A DNA stretch of 64,000 nucleotides from Verrucomicrobiota bacterium (lineage in GTDB: Bacteria; Verrucomicrobiota; Verrucomicrobiia; CAIQCK01), in assembly GCA_026397915.1 (NCBI GenBank), contig JAPLTX010000007.1:23347-87346 (forward strand). The letters are read 5' to 3'. The notes beneath the pieces are model-generated. The model was not told the DNA's origin and made no database searches. It saw nothing but the letters and a program-made list of their open reading frames with translations. Shown in pieces: positions 1 through 8,590 of the stretch. Position 1 is the stretch's first letter. Each line of letters starts with the position of its first letter. The position numbers and the translations under genes were made by a program.

Positions 1-58
1 CGCACCCTGGCAACATCCGTGGCGCGGTTGAAAGCTGGTTTCATACGCTCACAGAATC

Positions 59-847
59 ATGAAGTCTGTCACCACCATCCTCATCGCATTCCTCGCCGTG
101 TCGGCGTGCGCGGCGGACTGGCAAAAAGAGCTTTCGCCGCCGCAGCCGGGATCATTTCCGCCGTTGCGTCCTGTGCGCGCAAGTTACACTTTCGGCTGGA
201 GCGTGTTCACGGCGGCCGCGGCGACTGCGGAGATTTCCAGGACCAACGAGTTGCTGCGGCTTGACGTGAAAGGCGGCACCGTCGGTGTAGTGCGGGGCTT
301 GTGGCGCATGGACGCGGAGAGCACGGCGCTCTGGCAACCCGCCACGTTGAAGCCGGTAAGCCACGTCGTCACCGAGGTGTTCCAAAACAAGACCGTCAAA
401 CTCCGGCTCGACTTCGACGCCAACGGCGTGACACAGACGCGGACGACCCGGAGCGATGAGACGCCTAACCCGAAACGCCTGAATTTCCCGAACCTCCTCG
501 ACATGCCCACGGCGCTGCTGTGGTTGCGCAGTCAACAATTGCGGGCCGGCGAGACGTATCGTTGCCTGACGATCCCGGACACGTCGGCCTATCTTACGGA
601 ACTGAAGATCGTCGGCCAGGAGCAGCTCGATGTCGCCGGCAAATGCCGCGCCACGATCAAGGTGCTACTGCGGGCGCGCGAGGTGAACGACAAACTCGAA
701 CTGGTGCCGTCGAAGCGGTTCAAGGAGGCGTTCGCGTGGTTCTCCAACGACAACGACCGGTTGTTGTTGAGGGTGAAGGCCAAGGTGTTCGTCGGCAGCG
801 TTTGGATGGAACTGGACAAGGTGGAATTTCCCGGCGGCTCCGGTTGA
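59..847 (+). CDS. DUF3108-like exported lipoprotein
   Basis: A 262-residue protein with an N-terminal signal sequence ending in a plausible lipobox (Val-Ser-Ala-Cys, Cys17), so it is probably a lipoprotein. The rest is soluble and beta-rich, with conversion-type segments (Leu-Trp-Arg-Met-Asp, then Pro-Ala-Thr-Leu-Lys-Pro-Val) that resemble DUF3108 proteins of Gram-negative envelopes. Function is unknown. The ATG at 59 is the first start preceding the signal peptide. It stands alone and faces the O-antigen-ligase-like gene convergently, with a hairpin between them. The family call rests on pattern similarity only. Confidence 0.7.
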   Translation: MKSVTTILIAFLAVSACAADWQKELSPPQPGSFPPLRPVRASYTFGWSVFTAAAATAEISRTNELLRLDVKGGTVGVVRGLWRMDAESTALWQPATLKPVSHVVTEVFQNKTVKLRLDFDANGVTQTRTTRSDETPNPKRLNFPNLLDMPTALLWLRSQQLRAGETYRCLTIPDTSAYLTELKIVGQEQLDVAGKCRATIKVLLRAREVNDKLELVPSKRFKEAFAWFSNDNDRLLLRVKAKVFVGSVWMELDKVEFPGGSG

Positions 848-875
848 CCGCCCGTCGCGTCGCAGTTCGACGGAG

Positions 876-907
876 AATGCCCGCCTCAGGGCGGGTTTCG
901 GTTTTCG
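876..907 (+). terminator. Rho-independent terminator after the DUF3108 gene
   Basis: A GC stem CCCGCC (880-885) pairs with GGCGGG (890-895) across a TCAG loop and is followed on the plus strand by a T-rich tail (896-906). The stop codon of the convergent membrane protein gene (886-888) lies within the hairpin, so the two genes share it. Confidence 0.6.
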
Positions 908-2229
908 GGCTCAACCGCGTTCGCCGCCGGATCGGCTCGCAACATCCAACCCGCCATCAGAAACGCCGGCCATGCCACCGCCGCGACGTAGAGGTCGAAG
1001 TCCACCAAGTTGTGTCCCGTCCACGCTGCTAGGCCGACCCATGTTGCCCAAGCCAGCGGGTCGAACGGCCCTGCACGCAATCGCCGTGCGCCGCGCCACA
1101 ACGCGCCGATCCACAACGCCGCAAAACTGGCGAAACCGACAACGCCGGAGTCGGTCCATTGTTGCAAGAGGTTGTTATGCGCGAGCAGCGTGGATTCCGC
1201 GCCCGACCGCCTGCGCTCGACGTAGCGTTTGCCGAATGTGCCCGGCCCGCCGCCAAGCCACGGCTGCTCCACGATCATCTCCACGCCCGCCCGCCAGTAA
1301 TCACCACGGGCCTCCAGCGTTTCCATGCCGCGCCGCGCGCCTTTCATGCCGAAAAAAACCGTGCCGACCGCCAGCAGCGCCACCAGCGCGCCGACACGCC
1401 ACTGCCAGTTCACGCGCGCGCAAAACGCCAAGCCGCCCGCCAACGCCAGCGCCAGCATCGCGAAGCCGCCCTTCGACTGCGTCAACAACAGACACCCCAA
1501 CACCACCGCCGCGAACGCCGCCGTCAGCACGGCAATCACCACGCTCACGAGGCGCTCGCCGCCTTCCATCCGCTCGCGCAGAAACCGCCACAGCCAGCAG
1601 CACGCCGGCGCGACGATCAGGATGAGGTAGCCGGCGAGTGTGTTCGGGTAAAAGAAAGTCCCAAACACGCGGCCCTGCGCCAGCTTGCCTTGGACTGCGG
1701 CGAGATTGGCGCGAACTTCCGGCGACACACTCCCCGGCTGCTCCTGCGCGTAGCGCAAGGCTTCCTCGAAGCCGCCGAAATGCTGGTGGAGCGCCACCGC
1801 GCACACGAGCGCCGTCGCCGCCGTAAGCGCACCGAGCACGGTCCAGTAGCGTTTATTGCTCTCCGCAGGCCACCAGCCGATAAAAAAGAAAACCGTCGCC
1901 ACGCTGAAGAATGCCGCCACCAACCACGCGCGCGCCGGCCATGGACTCACGCTTGCCGACAGCCATTGCGACGCGAACCAGACCAGCGCCAGCCATGCCC
2001 AACCGCCCAACGACACGCCGCGTTGACGCCACGCCGCGACGATGGCCACGGTGGCCCAGACGAAGGCGAATACGACGGCGAGTTCCAACGGCCAGCGGGA
2101 AAGACACCAGTCGGCAAGGTTTGCAGGACGATCCGGCAGAAGGACAAGCCCGCCGAACTTTACCGGCAGCAGGAAGACCAGCATCCACAACGCTCCGTGG
2201 ATCGCGCGCATCATCCACGTCGTTGTCAT
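886..2229 (-). CDS. O-antigen ligase / polymerase-like membrane protein
   Basis: About 447 residues with roughly a dozen hydrophobic segments and the large periplasmic loop typical of the Wzy/WaaL O-antigen ligase family. The loop contains the family-like patch GTFGKRYVERR and a following HNNLLQQWTDSGVVG segment (the H-N-x-x-L-Q signature of WaaL-type proteins). The family joins oligosaccharide to lipid A core or polymerises repeat units in the inner membrane; the substrate cannot be told. The ATG at 2229 is preferred over the GTG at 2244. It starts 25 bases after holB ends, so tmk, holB and this gene look co-transcribed. Confidence 0.75.
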   Translation of the reverse strand: MTTTWMMRAIHGALWMLVFLLPVKFGGLVLLPDRPANLADWCLSRWPLELAVVFAFVWATVAIVAAWRQRGVSLGGWAWLALVWFASQWLSASVSPWPARAWLVAAFFSVATVFFFIGWWPAESNKRYWTVLGALTAATALVCAVALHQHFGGFEEALRYAQEQPGSVSPEVRANLAAVQGKLAQGRVFGTFFYPNTLAGYLILIVAPACCWLWRFLRERMEGGERLVSVVIAVLTAAFAAVVLGCLLLTQSKGGFAMLALALAGGLAFCARVNWQWRVGALVALLAVGTVFFGMKGARRGMETLEARGDYWRAGVEMIVEQPWLGGGPGTFGKRYVERRRSGAESTLLAHNNLLQQWTDSGVVGFASFAALWIGALWRGARRLRAGPFDPLAWATWVGLAAWTGHNLVDFDLYVAAVAWPAFLMAGWMLRADPAANAVEPENRNPP

Positions 2230-2254
2230 GCGCGCACGCTCCACACCCCGCGCT

Positions 2255-3313
2255 TCACGTCACCACCACCGCTGGCACGGTCAGGCCGCTGAGCCGCAAC
2301 AGTGCCACCTCCAGCGCCAGCGCTTCGTTCACGTTGCGCTCCAATTGCTCCTGCAGCGTCTCGATCGCTTCGAGGTTTGCCAGCGCCCGCTCGCGCGTTT
2401 GTGATCCGGCCAGCTTCCGCAGCGCGTCGCCGCGGTCGCGATGGAACAACAGCGCCGCGTCGCCGCCCTCGATGCAGACGAGCACGTCGCGCAGCAGCCA
2501 CTCCAGCGTCGTCAATGCCGCGGCGCGCTGCCGCCGGTATTCGGCCGATGCTTGCGCTTCCATCTCCTCTTCCTTCTTCTCCAACCACTTGGGGTCGGCT
2601 GTTTCGCGGTAGCGGTCGAGCTGCGCCGCTTGCTCGACCTGCTCCTCAACCCGCTTCTTCTCCGCGTCGAGAAACACGCGCATCGAGTCGAACAACTTAT
2701 ACGCCTTCAGCACCGAGCCGCCGCCGCCGAGCAAGGCCAGCAAGCCGTCCGCCAGCGGCGCGTGCGCTGCCACTGGCTCGCGCGCCGCCGCCGCGCCGAA
2801 CTGCACGCGCTGGCAGCGCGACTGGACTGTTTCGAGCAACTGCTCCGGCGTCGCCGACAGCAGCAGCAACAGTGAGCGATCCGGCGGCTCTTCCAAAGTT
2901 TTCAAAAATGAGTTCGCCGCTTCGCGACCGAGCCGGTCCGCCTCGACGATGACACCGACCTTCATTCGGCCGAGCGACGGTTTCAGGTGAAGCGACTTTT
3001 CCAAATCCCGCGTCTGTTCAATGTCAATGCGACGTGATTTCGATTCCGGCCGGATCCACTGCACATCGGGATGTTGTCCGCCGGGCGGCGTAGCGGCGTC
3101 AATCTTGCGGCACGAATCGCAACGGTCACAAGCGCCCTGTTTCGTCGGCGATTCGCAGTTGACGGCCTTGGCCAGTTCGCGCGCGGCCAGTTCCATGTCT
3201 CCCATCGCGTCCCCGGCAAACAGGTAGGCGTGCGCGAGCCGTCCGTTGGCGAGGCTGCGCTGGAGAACCGCGGCGACGGCGGGCTGTGATGCGGCCAGTT
3301 GCTTAAACGACAT
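2255..3313 (-). CDS. holB: DNA polymerase III subunit delta'
   Basis: A 352-residue clamp-loader subunit of the AAA+ type. The N-terminal region has the zinc-module cysteines (C53, C62, C65, C68), the P-loop region is degenerate (GDAMGD) as in many delta' proteins, and the sensor region TLEEPPDRSLLLLLSATPE is followed by the SRCQ arginine-finger motif. It would act in loading the sliding clamp during replication. The start overlaps the end of tmk by 11 bases, a common tmk-holB arrangement in bacteria. The C-terminal domain is long and charged (KKEEEMEAQ). Confidence 0.88.
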   Translation of the reverse strand: MSFKQLAASQPAVAAVLQRSLANGRLAHAYLFAGDAMGDMELAARELAKAVNCESPTKQGACDRCDSCRKIDAATPPGGQHPDVQWIRPESKSRRIDIEQTRDLEKSLHLKPSLGRMKVGVIVEADRLGREAANSFLKTLEEPPDRSLLLLLSATPEQLLETVQSRCQRVQFGAAAAREPVAAHAPLADGLLALLGGGGSVLKAYKLFDSMRVFLDAEKKRVEEQVEQAAQLDRYRETADPKWLEKKEEEMEAQASAEYRRQRAAALTTLEWLLRDVLVCIEGGDAALLFHRDRGDALRKLAGSQTRERALANLEAIETLQEQLERNVNEALALEVALLRLSGLTVPAVVVT

Positions 3314-3938
3314 GCTTCACATACTCCCAGACGGCAGTCTCCACGTCGGTGATGGAGCGGCGCGCGTCCACCACCTTGAAGCGCCTTGGTTCCGACTTGG
3401 CCAGTTGCAGGAAGCCCAACAGAACCTTTCCATGAAACTCGTCCGACTCCGCCTCAAAACGATCCTCCTCGCCGCCGACCGGCCGCACGCGCCGCATCGT
3501 CCGCCGCCGACCTTCAGCCACCGGCAGCACGAGGAGCAATGTCATTTGCGGCACGCAATCGCCCACCGCAATGTAATGTGCCGAAGCGACAAACCTCGGA
3601 TCGAGGCCGCGGACGATCCCCTGATACACCGTCGTGGAATCCAGAAACCGGTCCGACAACACCACCGCGCCCTCCGCCAACGCCGGCCGGATCACCTTGC
3701 GCACCAGCTCGGCGCGCGCGGCGGAGAACAGCAACATCTCCGACTCCGCGCACATGCCGTGGCCGGCGGGACTGTGTTTGAGCAGATGGCGGATGGCCTC
3801 GCCGAGATCGGTGCCGCCGGGTTCACGCGTCTGGACCACCTTGCGGCCTATCGCCTCCAGTCGTTTGGCAAGCCGTCGGATTTGGGTGCTCTTGCCGCAA
3901 CCCTCGCCGCCTTCAAAGCTGATGAATACGCCGCTCAT
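3303..3938 (-). CDS. tmk: Thymidylate kinase
   Basis: Phosphorylates dTMP to dTDP. The 211-residue protein opens with the P-loop GGEGCGKST (residues 10-18), then has REPGGTDLGEAIR and the DR(F/Y) motif DRFLDSTTVYQG, all diagnostic of tmk. The chosen ATG at 3938 puts the P-loop at the usual distance from the N-terminus; the frame stays open upstream to 4016 but that extension is low-complexity and unlikely. The end overlaps holB by 11 bases. Confidence 0.92.
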   Translation of the reverse strand: MSGVFISFEGGEGCGKSTQIRRLAKRLEAIGRKVVQTREPGGTDLGEAIRHLLKHSPAGHGMCAESEMLLFSAARAELVRKVIRPALAEGAVVLSDRFLDSTTVYQGIVRGLDPRFVASAHYIAVGDCVPQMTLLLVLPVAEGRRRTMRRVRPVGGEEDRFEAESDEFHGKVLLGFLQLAKSEPRRFKVVDARRSITDVETAVWEYVKHVV

Positions 3939-4032
3939 AGTGCGGAGCCTAGAAACAACCGCCGGCACTGTCAACGCCGCATCCGCCGCATCCGCCGCCG
4001 CGCGGAACGGACTCATTCTCCGCTCGCACCTG

Positions 4033-4070
4033 AAAAACGAAACCCCCTCGCCGCTTACGCGACGAGGGGG
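4033..4070 (-). terminator. Rho-independent terminator of the cold shock gene
   Basis: Read on the minus strand, an 8-bp stem (CCCCCTCG at 4063-4070 complement, pairing with 4043-4050) is followed by a T-rich run (complement of 4032-4042). It lies 20 bases beyond the cold shock gene stop codon. Confidence 0.8.
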
Positions 4071-4089
4071 CAGTTACGCACAAAGTCAG

Positions 4090-4290
4090 TTACACCTTCT
4101 GCACGTTCTGGGCCTTCGGGCCTTTGTCGGTGTTGATCTGCTCGAACGACACCGCATCGCCCTCATTGAGAGTTTTGAAGCCCTGCCCGACGATATTCGT
4201 GTGGTGCACGAACACGTCCGAGCCGCCCTGAATCTCGATAAACCCGTAACCTTTCTTATTGTCAAACCACTTTACTTTGCCAGTTGCCAT
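4090..4290 (-). CDS. Cold shock protein, CspA family
   Basis: A 66-residue single cold-shock domain, the family's usual length. It has RNP1 (KGYGFIEI, residues 13-20) and RNP2 (DVFVHH, residues 25-30), which bind single-stranded RNA or DNA. The initiation region has an unusually strong ribosome binding site, GGAAGGAAGGAGA, about 10 bases upstream of the ATG. About 280 bases without a gene separate it from the next gene upstream, leaving room for a long 5' leader of the kind cold shock mRNAs often have; no specific fold was identified there. Confidence 0.93.
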   Translation of the reverse strand: MATGKVKWFDNKKGYGFIEIQGGSDVFVHHTNIVGQGFKTLNEGDAVSFEQINTDKGPKAQNVQKV

Positions 4291-4569
4291 GAAACTTAAA
4301 TCTCCTTCCTTCCAAGTTCACTTGTCGGCTCGCCCGGCGGGCCGGATAAACAAAAATCACGAAGCTCGGTTCCTGTCTCTCGGCGCCGGCGCTTCGTGAC
4401 TGATGCAGCCCATCGAAAACTCGCACGACAAACTTCGAAACAACGGCGCGGAGTTAAGCAAAACGCCACCAAAGCGTCAAAATAATTTTGAGAATTTTGA
4501 AAGCCGGCGCGAGCTTCTCGCGCGCGGTCGGAGTTGTCCGGCCAGTTTGCGCGCGGCGCGCTCAACAGC

Positions 4570-5778
4570 TTATTTGCGCCGCCACAGCGCCCTGAGGCCG
4601 GTAACAACAAGGCCAAGCGTAATGGCAATCCAAATAGCTTGCGTGAGCCACACGGAGCCGGCGGGCGCGCTGAAGCTGAAGACGACGCGATGGTCGCCGG
4701 CGGGCAACGCCACGGCGCGCATGATATAGTTGGCGCGCAGTATCTTGGCCGGCGCGTCATCCACGGTTGCCGACCAGCCGTTATCGAAACGATCGTTGAG
4801 CATCAGGATGCCGGGTGTCTTGAGACTGGTTTTCAGCGAGACGCGCATCGGTCTGAACTGCACCAGTTCGACGGCTGTAGAGGAGGGGGCGCTGGCATCG
4901 GCGGTGATGCCGGGATCGGCGTCGAGCAACAGCGTGGTGTGCGGGTCAAACTTCGGGTCCGTCAGCCGCGCTAGCAGTTTCTCGTTGTCCGTGACGATTT
5001 CCCAGCGGTGCAGCACCAGCGCCCGTGGCAGGGCGCGGGTGCATTCAAAGAGCGCCTGTTTGCCGAAATAATCGAACTCCATCACAACATTGATGAACTT
5101 GTCGGCACCGAGCTGCTTGAAAGACTGTTGGGCGGCCTCCTTCGGGCCGAGGATGTATTTGACGGAACAGAGTTCCCACTTGCGAAGCGGGTCGCGGTCC
5201 ACCGCGCCGAAGAACGCCGTGTAGTCCGCCGGCGGCCGCGACGCGGCGGGGATGTCAATCGAGTCAATGTCGTAGTAAGGCAGCAGCAGGCTCAGCCAGT
5301 TGTTGTAAAAGCTGGCGCGAGTGAGGAACGCCACGCGGGGCCGGCCGGTGTCGGCGCGGAGTCGCTGGAAGACGGCGTTGTCGGCGTAATCCTGGACCGG
5401 TGATCGGTAGTCCATGAAATGGCTGCTGGCCTGCCATTGCTCAACGTAGAGAATGAGCGCCAGCCCGCCGCAGCAACCCCATCGCAACAACGGTTTGGCC
5501 GCGCCGTTGAGCCAGAGCAGGTTGACCATCATCGCGCCGGCCAGCATCGCGACCACGAAGAAGTGGAACATGGCCTGACTCGGTTGAGCGGCCATGGTCT
5601 GGGAAGCTTTCTCGCCAGTGACAGGATTGGGCGGCACGAACATGTCGTAGCCGCCGTTGGCGAAAAACTGCGTGCGGCTGTCCACGCTGACCGCGAGGAT
5701 GACCATCCAGAGCAGCGAAATGCCGAGCACAGCCGCTAACGCAATGAGAAAGTATTTGGTCAGCCGATTCATGGACAT
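4570..5778 (-). CDS. C-terminal half of a YfhO-like membrane protein
   Basis: 402 residues: four N-terminal hydrophobic segments, a soluble middle, and a last membrane segment near the C-terminus (WLTQAIWIAITLGLVV) just after the ANYIMRAVALPAGDHRVVFSF module characteristic of YfhO-family C-terminal regions (membrane proteins linked to glycosylation of teichoic acids or polymers). The ATG overlaps the stop codon of the upstream half in a TAATG junction, giving translational coupling in another frame. Read together, the two halves resemble one full-length YfhO-like protein of about 870 residues. The exact role is unknown. Confidence 0.7.
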   Translation of the reverse strand: MSMNRLTKYFLIALAAVLGISLLWMVILAVSVDSRTQFFANGGYDMFVPPNPVTGEKASQTMAAQPSQAMFHFFVVAMLAGAMMVNLLWLNGAAKPLLRWGCCGGLALILYVEQWQASSHFMDYRSPVQDYADNAVFQRLRADTGRPRVAFLTRASFYNNWLSLLLPYYDIDSIDIPAASRPPADYTAFFGAVDRDPLRKWELCSVKYILGPKEAAQQSFKQLGADKFINVVMEFDYFGKQALFECTRALPRALVLHRWEIVTDNEKLLARLTDPKFDPHTTLLLDADPGITADASAPSSTAVELVQFRPMRVSLKTSLKTPGILMLNDRFDNGWSATVDDAPAKILRANYIMRAVALPAGDHRVVFSFSAPAGSVWLTQAIWIAITLGLVVTGLRALWRRK

Positions 5779-7184
5779 TACCGATCCGCGCTGCGCGATT
5801 TTCGACCCACGCTTGGCGGCTCCGTTTCGCGCCAGAGCCGGTCCATGCCGAAGGCCGCCAGCGCCCCCAGCGCGGGCGTGAGAAGCACCAGAAGCTTATT
5901 CGGGTTACGCATCGAACCGAACAACGGCAGCGAATGTAGCAGCCGAAACGGCGGCGGGAAAAACCTGCCGAAACTGGCCACCAACACCACCGCCGCCAAC
6001 GCCGTCCAAAAAATGATCGTGGGCCCGTGGCGACGGAACCACGCGTCACGCCAATCGTTTCGTGGTTCGGCATCCGCAGGCCGGGTTTCGCGCGCGAACA
6101 AAGCGGCGATTGCCAGCAAGACCGCCATCAAGGTGACGGTGCCGTGAAAATCGCCGTTGAAGCGGAAGTTCCAGAACTGAAGAAGCTGGCTGGCTTGGGC
6201 TGGATTGGCAGCGTTGGCAGCCTTGATCAAATCGGCAGGCGTGGTAAACGGATCGAACTGCGGGTTGCGCCCCAGCGCGCCCCAGTAAGGCGCTTGCGGG
6301 TCCTGAGTCTTCCAACCGTGATAGCCGGGCGCAAAGAGGTCCACCACTTCGCTGGGCGGATAGCTCCACTGGGTGGCCCACTGCCAGTTCTGCTCGCTGG
6401 TGTCGCCCTCTTGCGTGCCTGGAACGTCACTGACCAGCCCGACGCCAAACAGGCTGCGCACGATGGGGAAGGCGACGACCGCGCTCGCGACTATCAACAA
6501 CATGAACCCCAAAACCCAATTCCGCCGCGTGTGGTCATCCACCTCCAGCCAGCGTCGTCCCGCATAGAACAGAAACCAAGCCGCGATCAGTAGCGCCATC
6601 AGCGCGCCACTGTCTATCGCTCCTTGCAGCGACAGACCGAGCGCAACGCCAGCCCAAGCGAAGTCCGACCAGCGTGTCGTCTGCAAAGCGCGCGTCAGGC
6701 ACAACAGCGTCAGCATGGCGAAAGTAGTCATCTCGAATTTGCCGATGTGCCCTGGCAGGATATAGGTCAGATACGAACCCGCAAAAGTCATCACCAGGCT
6801 GCCAAAGAACGCCGCGAACTCGCTTAGTTCCAACCGGCGCAACCAATAAAACGACAACAGCGCCGCCGCCATGACATGAAACACGTAGATCAGCCGCGCG
6901 AACGACTCCAGCGGCATGAAGTAAAGCAGGAACCATGTCGGCGTGGCGGGATAGGCTTGAGGTGTTCCCAGCCAATGAATGCAATCCCAGCCACTGATCA
7001 ACCCGCCGGGAAAAATCGCCTTCGCCCTTTTTAGTGTCATCAACGAGGCGTCGTTGGACATGAGAATCTGATCCGTAGCGAAACACCGCCAGAAAAAGAT
7101 CGTGACCAACGCCACCAGCGCCGCCGGCCAGACCCACGAAGGGAGGCCGTCGCTGCGCGATGAAGAACGATTTGATTTCTGCAT
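5778..7184 (-). CDS. N-terminal half of a YfhO-like polytopic membrane protein
   Basis: 468 residues with about ten membrane segments. It includes motifs seen in YfhO/GT-C-like proteins: a first loop with acidic residues (FATDQILMSNDASLM), GWDCIHWLGTP, and the SMRNPNKLLVLLTPALGALAAFGMDRL stretch before the last helix. GT-C enzymes transfer sugars from lipid carriers at the membrane; activity here is inferred only. The ATG at 7184 is preferred because the 26 residues before it have no structure. It ends in the TAATG junction with the C-terminal half. Confidence 0.7.
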   Translation of the reverse strand: MQKSNRSSSRSDGLPSWVWPAALVALVTIFFWRCFATDQILMSNDASLMTLKRAKAIFPGGLISGWDCIHWLGTPQAYPATPTWFLLYFMPLESFARLIYVFHVMAAALLSFYWLRRLELSEFAAFFGSLVMTFAGSYLTYILPGHIGKFEMTTFAMLTLLCLTRALQTTRWSDFAWAGVALGLSLQGAIDSGALMALLIAAWFLFYAGRRWLEVDDHTRRNWVLGFMLLIVASAVVAFPIVRSLFGVGLVSDVPGTQEGDTSEQNWQWATQWSYPPSEVVDLFAPGYHGWKTQDPQAPYWGALGRNPQFDPFTTPADLIKAANAANPAQASQLLQFWNFRFNGDFHGTVTLMAVLLAIAALFARETRPADAEPRNDWRDAWFRRHGPTIIFWTALAAVVLVASFGRFFPPPFRLLHSLPLFGSMRNPNKLLVLLTPALGALAAFGMDRLWRETEPPSVGRKSRSADR

Positions 7185-7339
7185 GTTTGTGCGTTGCGCG
7201 ACCACTACCGGCGATCCGGCGCAATTGAGCGGTGAGTATGCCTCGGTGCTTCGGAAAAGCAAGTGGTGACATCGTCAGTTCTCGCCGAGCGTCTTGACTC
7301 CGCCGCGCGGAATGCTAGGCTCCATACGAGGTTAAAATC

Positions 7340-7693
7340 ATGTTTCAAATCATCTTCAACCCGACAAGCGCTGCGGATCTGGCGAAGCTGCCGAAGGAAA
7401 AACAATTGCTGTTGATGGGCCGATTCGACGAAGTGCCAAAGGACCTCGCCACCGATGACACCGCCAAATACGGCCGGTTCGCCCGCGAGGGCCGGCACCT
7501 CTACCGCTTGCGCGAGGGCGACTACCGCATCTATTTCGAGCGCGCCGCGGAAGGCATCGTCGTGCACCGCATCCTAAACAAGAACACGCTCAAGGATTTC
7601 CTGTTTCGCTCCAAGCTCGGCGTCGGCGAGGAAACCGAACTGGAGAAACGGCCCGAATTCTGGCAGATGATCGGCGAGGCGGGAAGAAAGTAG
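7340..7693 (+). CDS. RelE/ParE-superfamily toxin-like protein, orphan
   Basis: 117 residues with the RelE-like fold pattern: F(N)PTSAADLAKLPKEKQ at the N-terminus, then GRHLYRLREGDYRIYFERAAEGIVVHRILNKNTLKDF, matching the strand-turn-strand core (RLRxGDYRI.F) of RelE-type mRNA interferases. No antitoxin-sized ORF is seen in the 155 bases upstream or the 24 bases downstream. It may be a solitary toxin homologue or a non-toxic relative; the C-terminus is about 25 residues longer than typical RelE. Confidence 0.65.
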   Translation: MFQIIFNPTSAADLAKLPKEKQLLLMGRFDEVPKDLATDDTAKYGRFAREGRHLYRLREGDYRIYFERAAEGIVVHRILNKNTLKDFLFRSKLGVGEETELEKRPEFWQMIGEAGRK

Positions 7694-7717
7694 GCTCCGC
7701 TGCCGCTGGCGGCTGAC

Positions 7718-8578
7718 TCACTCGGACTTGAAGTAGTTTTGCATCTTCGGCGTGATGGGGCGGCCGAGTTTTTCCAATACTTGCAGCATGTCTTCCCAGA
7801 TAGCGCGGCGGTTTTGCAGCGTGTAGGCGCGCAGCACGTAGGCCGGATGGTAGGTGGGCATCAGGGGAATCTTGCGGTAGAGCAACCAGTGCCCGCGCAG
7901 TTTCGTGATACCCGTCGCAATCTCCGGCATCAGCCCGCGCATCGCCACGGCGCCGAGCGCGACGATCACTTTCGGCTGAATGATGTCAATCTGCGCTTGA
8001 AGCCACGGCAGGCATGTTTTCATTTCGTCGCCGGTCGGCTGGCGGTTGCCGCTCTCGCCTGCGGGCATGTTCGGGCGGCACTTCAGCACGTTGCCAATGT
8101 AAATCTCACTGCGCTTGTAGCCCATCGTCTCGATGATCTTGGTGAGCAACTGGCCGGCACGGCCGACAAACGGTTCGCCTTTCGCGTCTTCGTCCGCTCC
8201 CGGCGCTTCGCCAACAAACATCAGTTCCGCCTCCGGATCGCCGACGCCGAAGACAACCTGCGTGCGGGAGGCGGCGAGATGCTTGCACTTCACGCACACC
8301 AGCGCTTGCTGGCGCAGTGAACCGAGTTTCTCGGTTTTGGTTGTCCCGGCAACTTGGATCCGTTCGGCAAACATGTCAGCTGCTTCGGCAAAAGGCGCCG
8401 GCGCCAACACCGCACTTGTGACAGGTTTCGCTGCCGCTTCCACTGTCGGAGGCGTGGCAACGGGCCGGCCCAACGCGTCCAGCGTTTCGCGGCGCACGGG
8501 CACGTGCGTGACACCGGCGCGCTTGAGGTCTTCCAGATGACGAATGGTGGCGTCGAGCGCCTCGTGAAACTGGCTCAT
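7718..8578 (-). CDS. Uracil-DNA glycosylase, family 4 (Fe-S)
   Basis: Removes uracil from DNA in base-excision repair. The 286-residue protein has a variable ~90-residue N-terminal extension, then the four cluster cysteines (C95, C98, C167, C189), motif [10 protein letters not shown] (123-131), and motif B HPAYVLR (244-250). These are the signatures of thermophile-type family 4 enzymes, which occur widely in mesophiles too. The start at 8578 gives the extension; a shorter form cannot be excluded. It is divergent from the RelE-like gene only in orientation, with 24 bases between their stop codons. Confidence 0.9.
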   Translation of the reverse strand: MSQFHEALDATIRHLEDLKRAGVTHVPVRRETLDALGRPVATPPTVEAAAKPVTSAVLAPAPFAEAADMFAERIQVAGTTKTEKLGSLRQQALVCVKCKHLAASRTQVVFGVGDPEAELMFVGEAPGADEDAKGEPFVGRAGQLLTKIIETMGYKRSEIYIGNVLKCRPNMPAGESGNRQPTGDEMKTCLPWLQAQIDIIQPKVIVALGAVAMRGLMPEIATGITKLRGHWLLYRKIPLMPTYHPAYVLRAYTLQNRRAIWEDMLQVLEKLGRPITPKMQNYFKSE

Positions 8579-8590
8579 AGAATTCCGTTC

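Noticed and set aside
7694..7717. Terminator between the RelE-like and UDG genes
   Set aside because: The GCCGC/GCGGC arms leave only a 2-base loop and there is no T tract.
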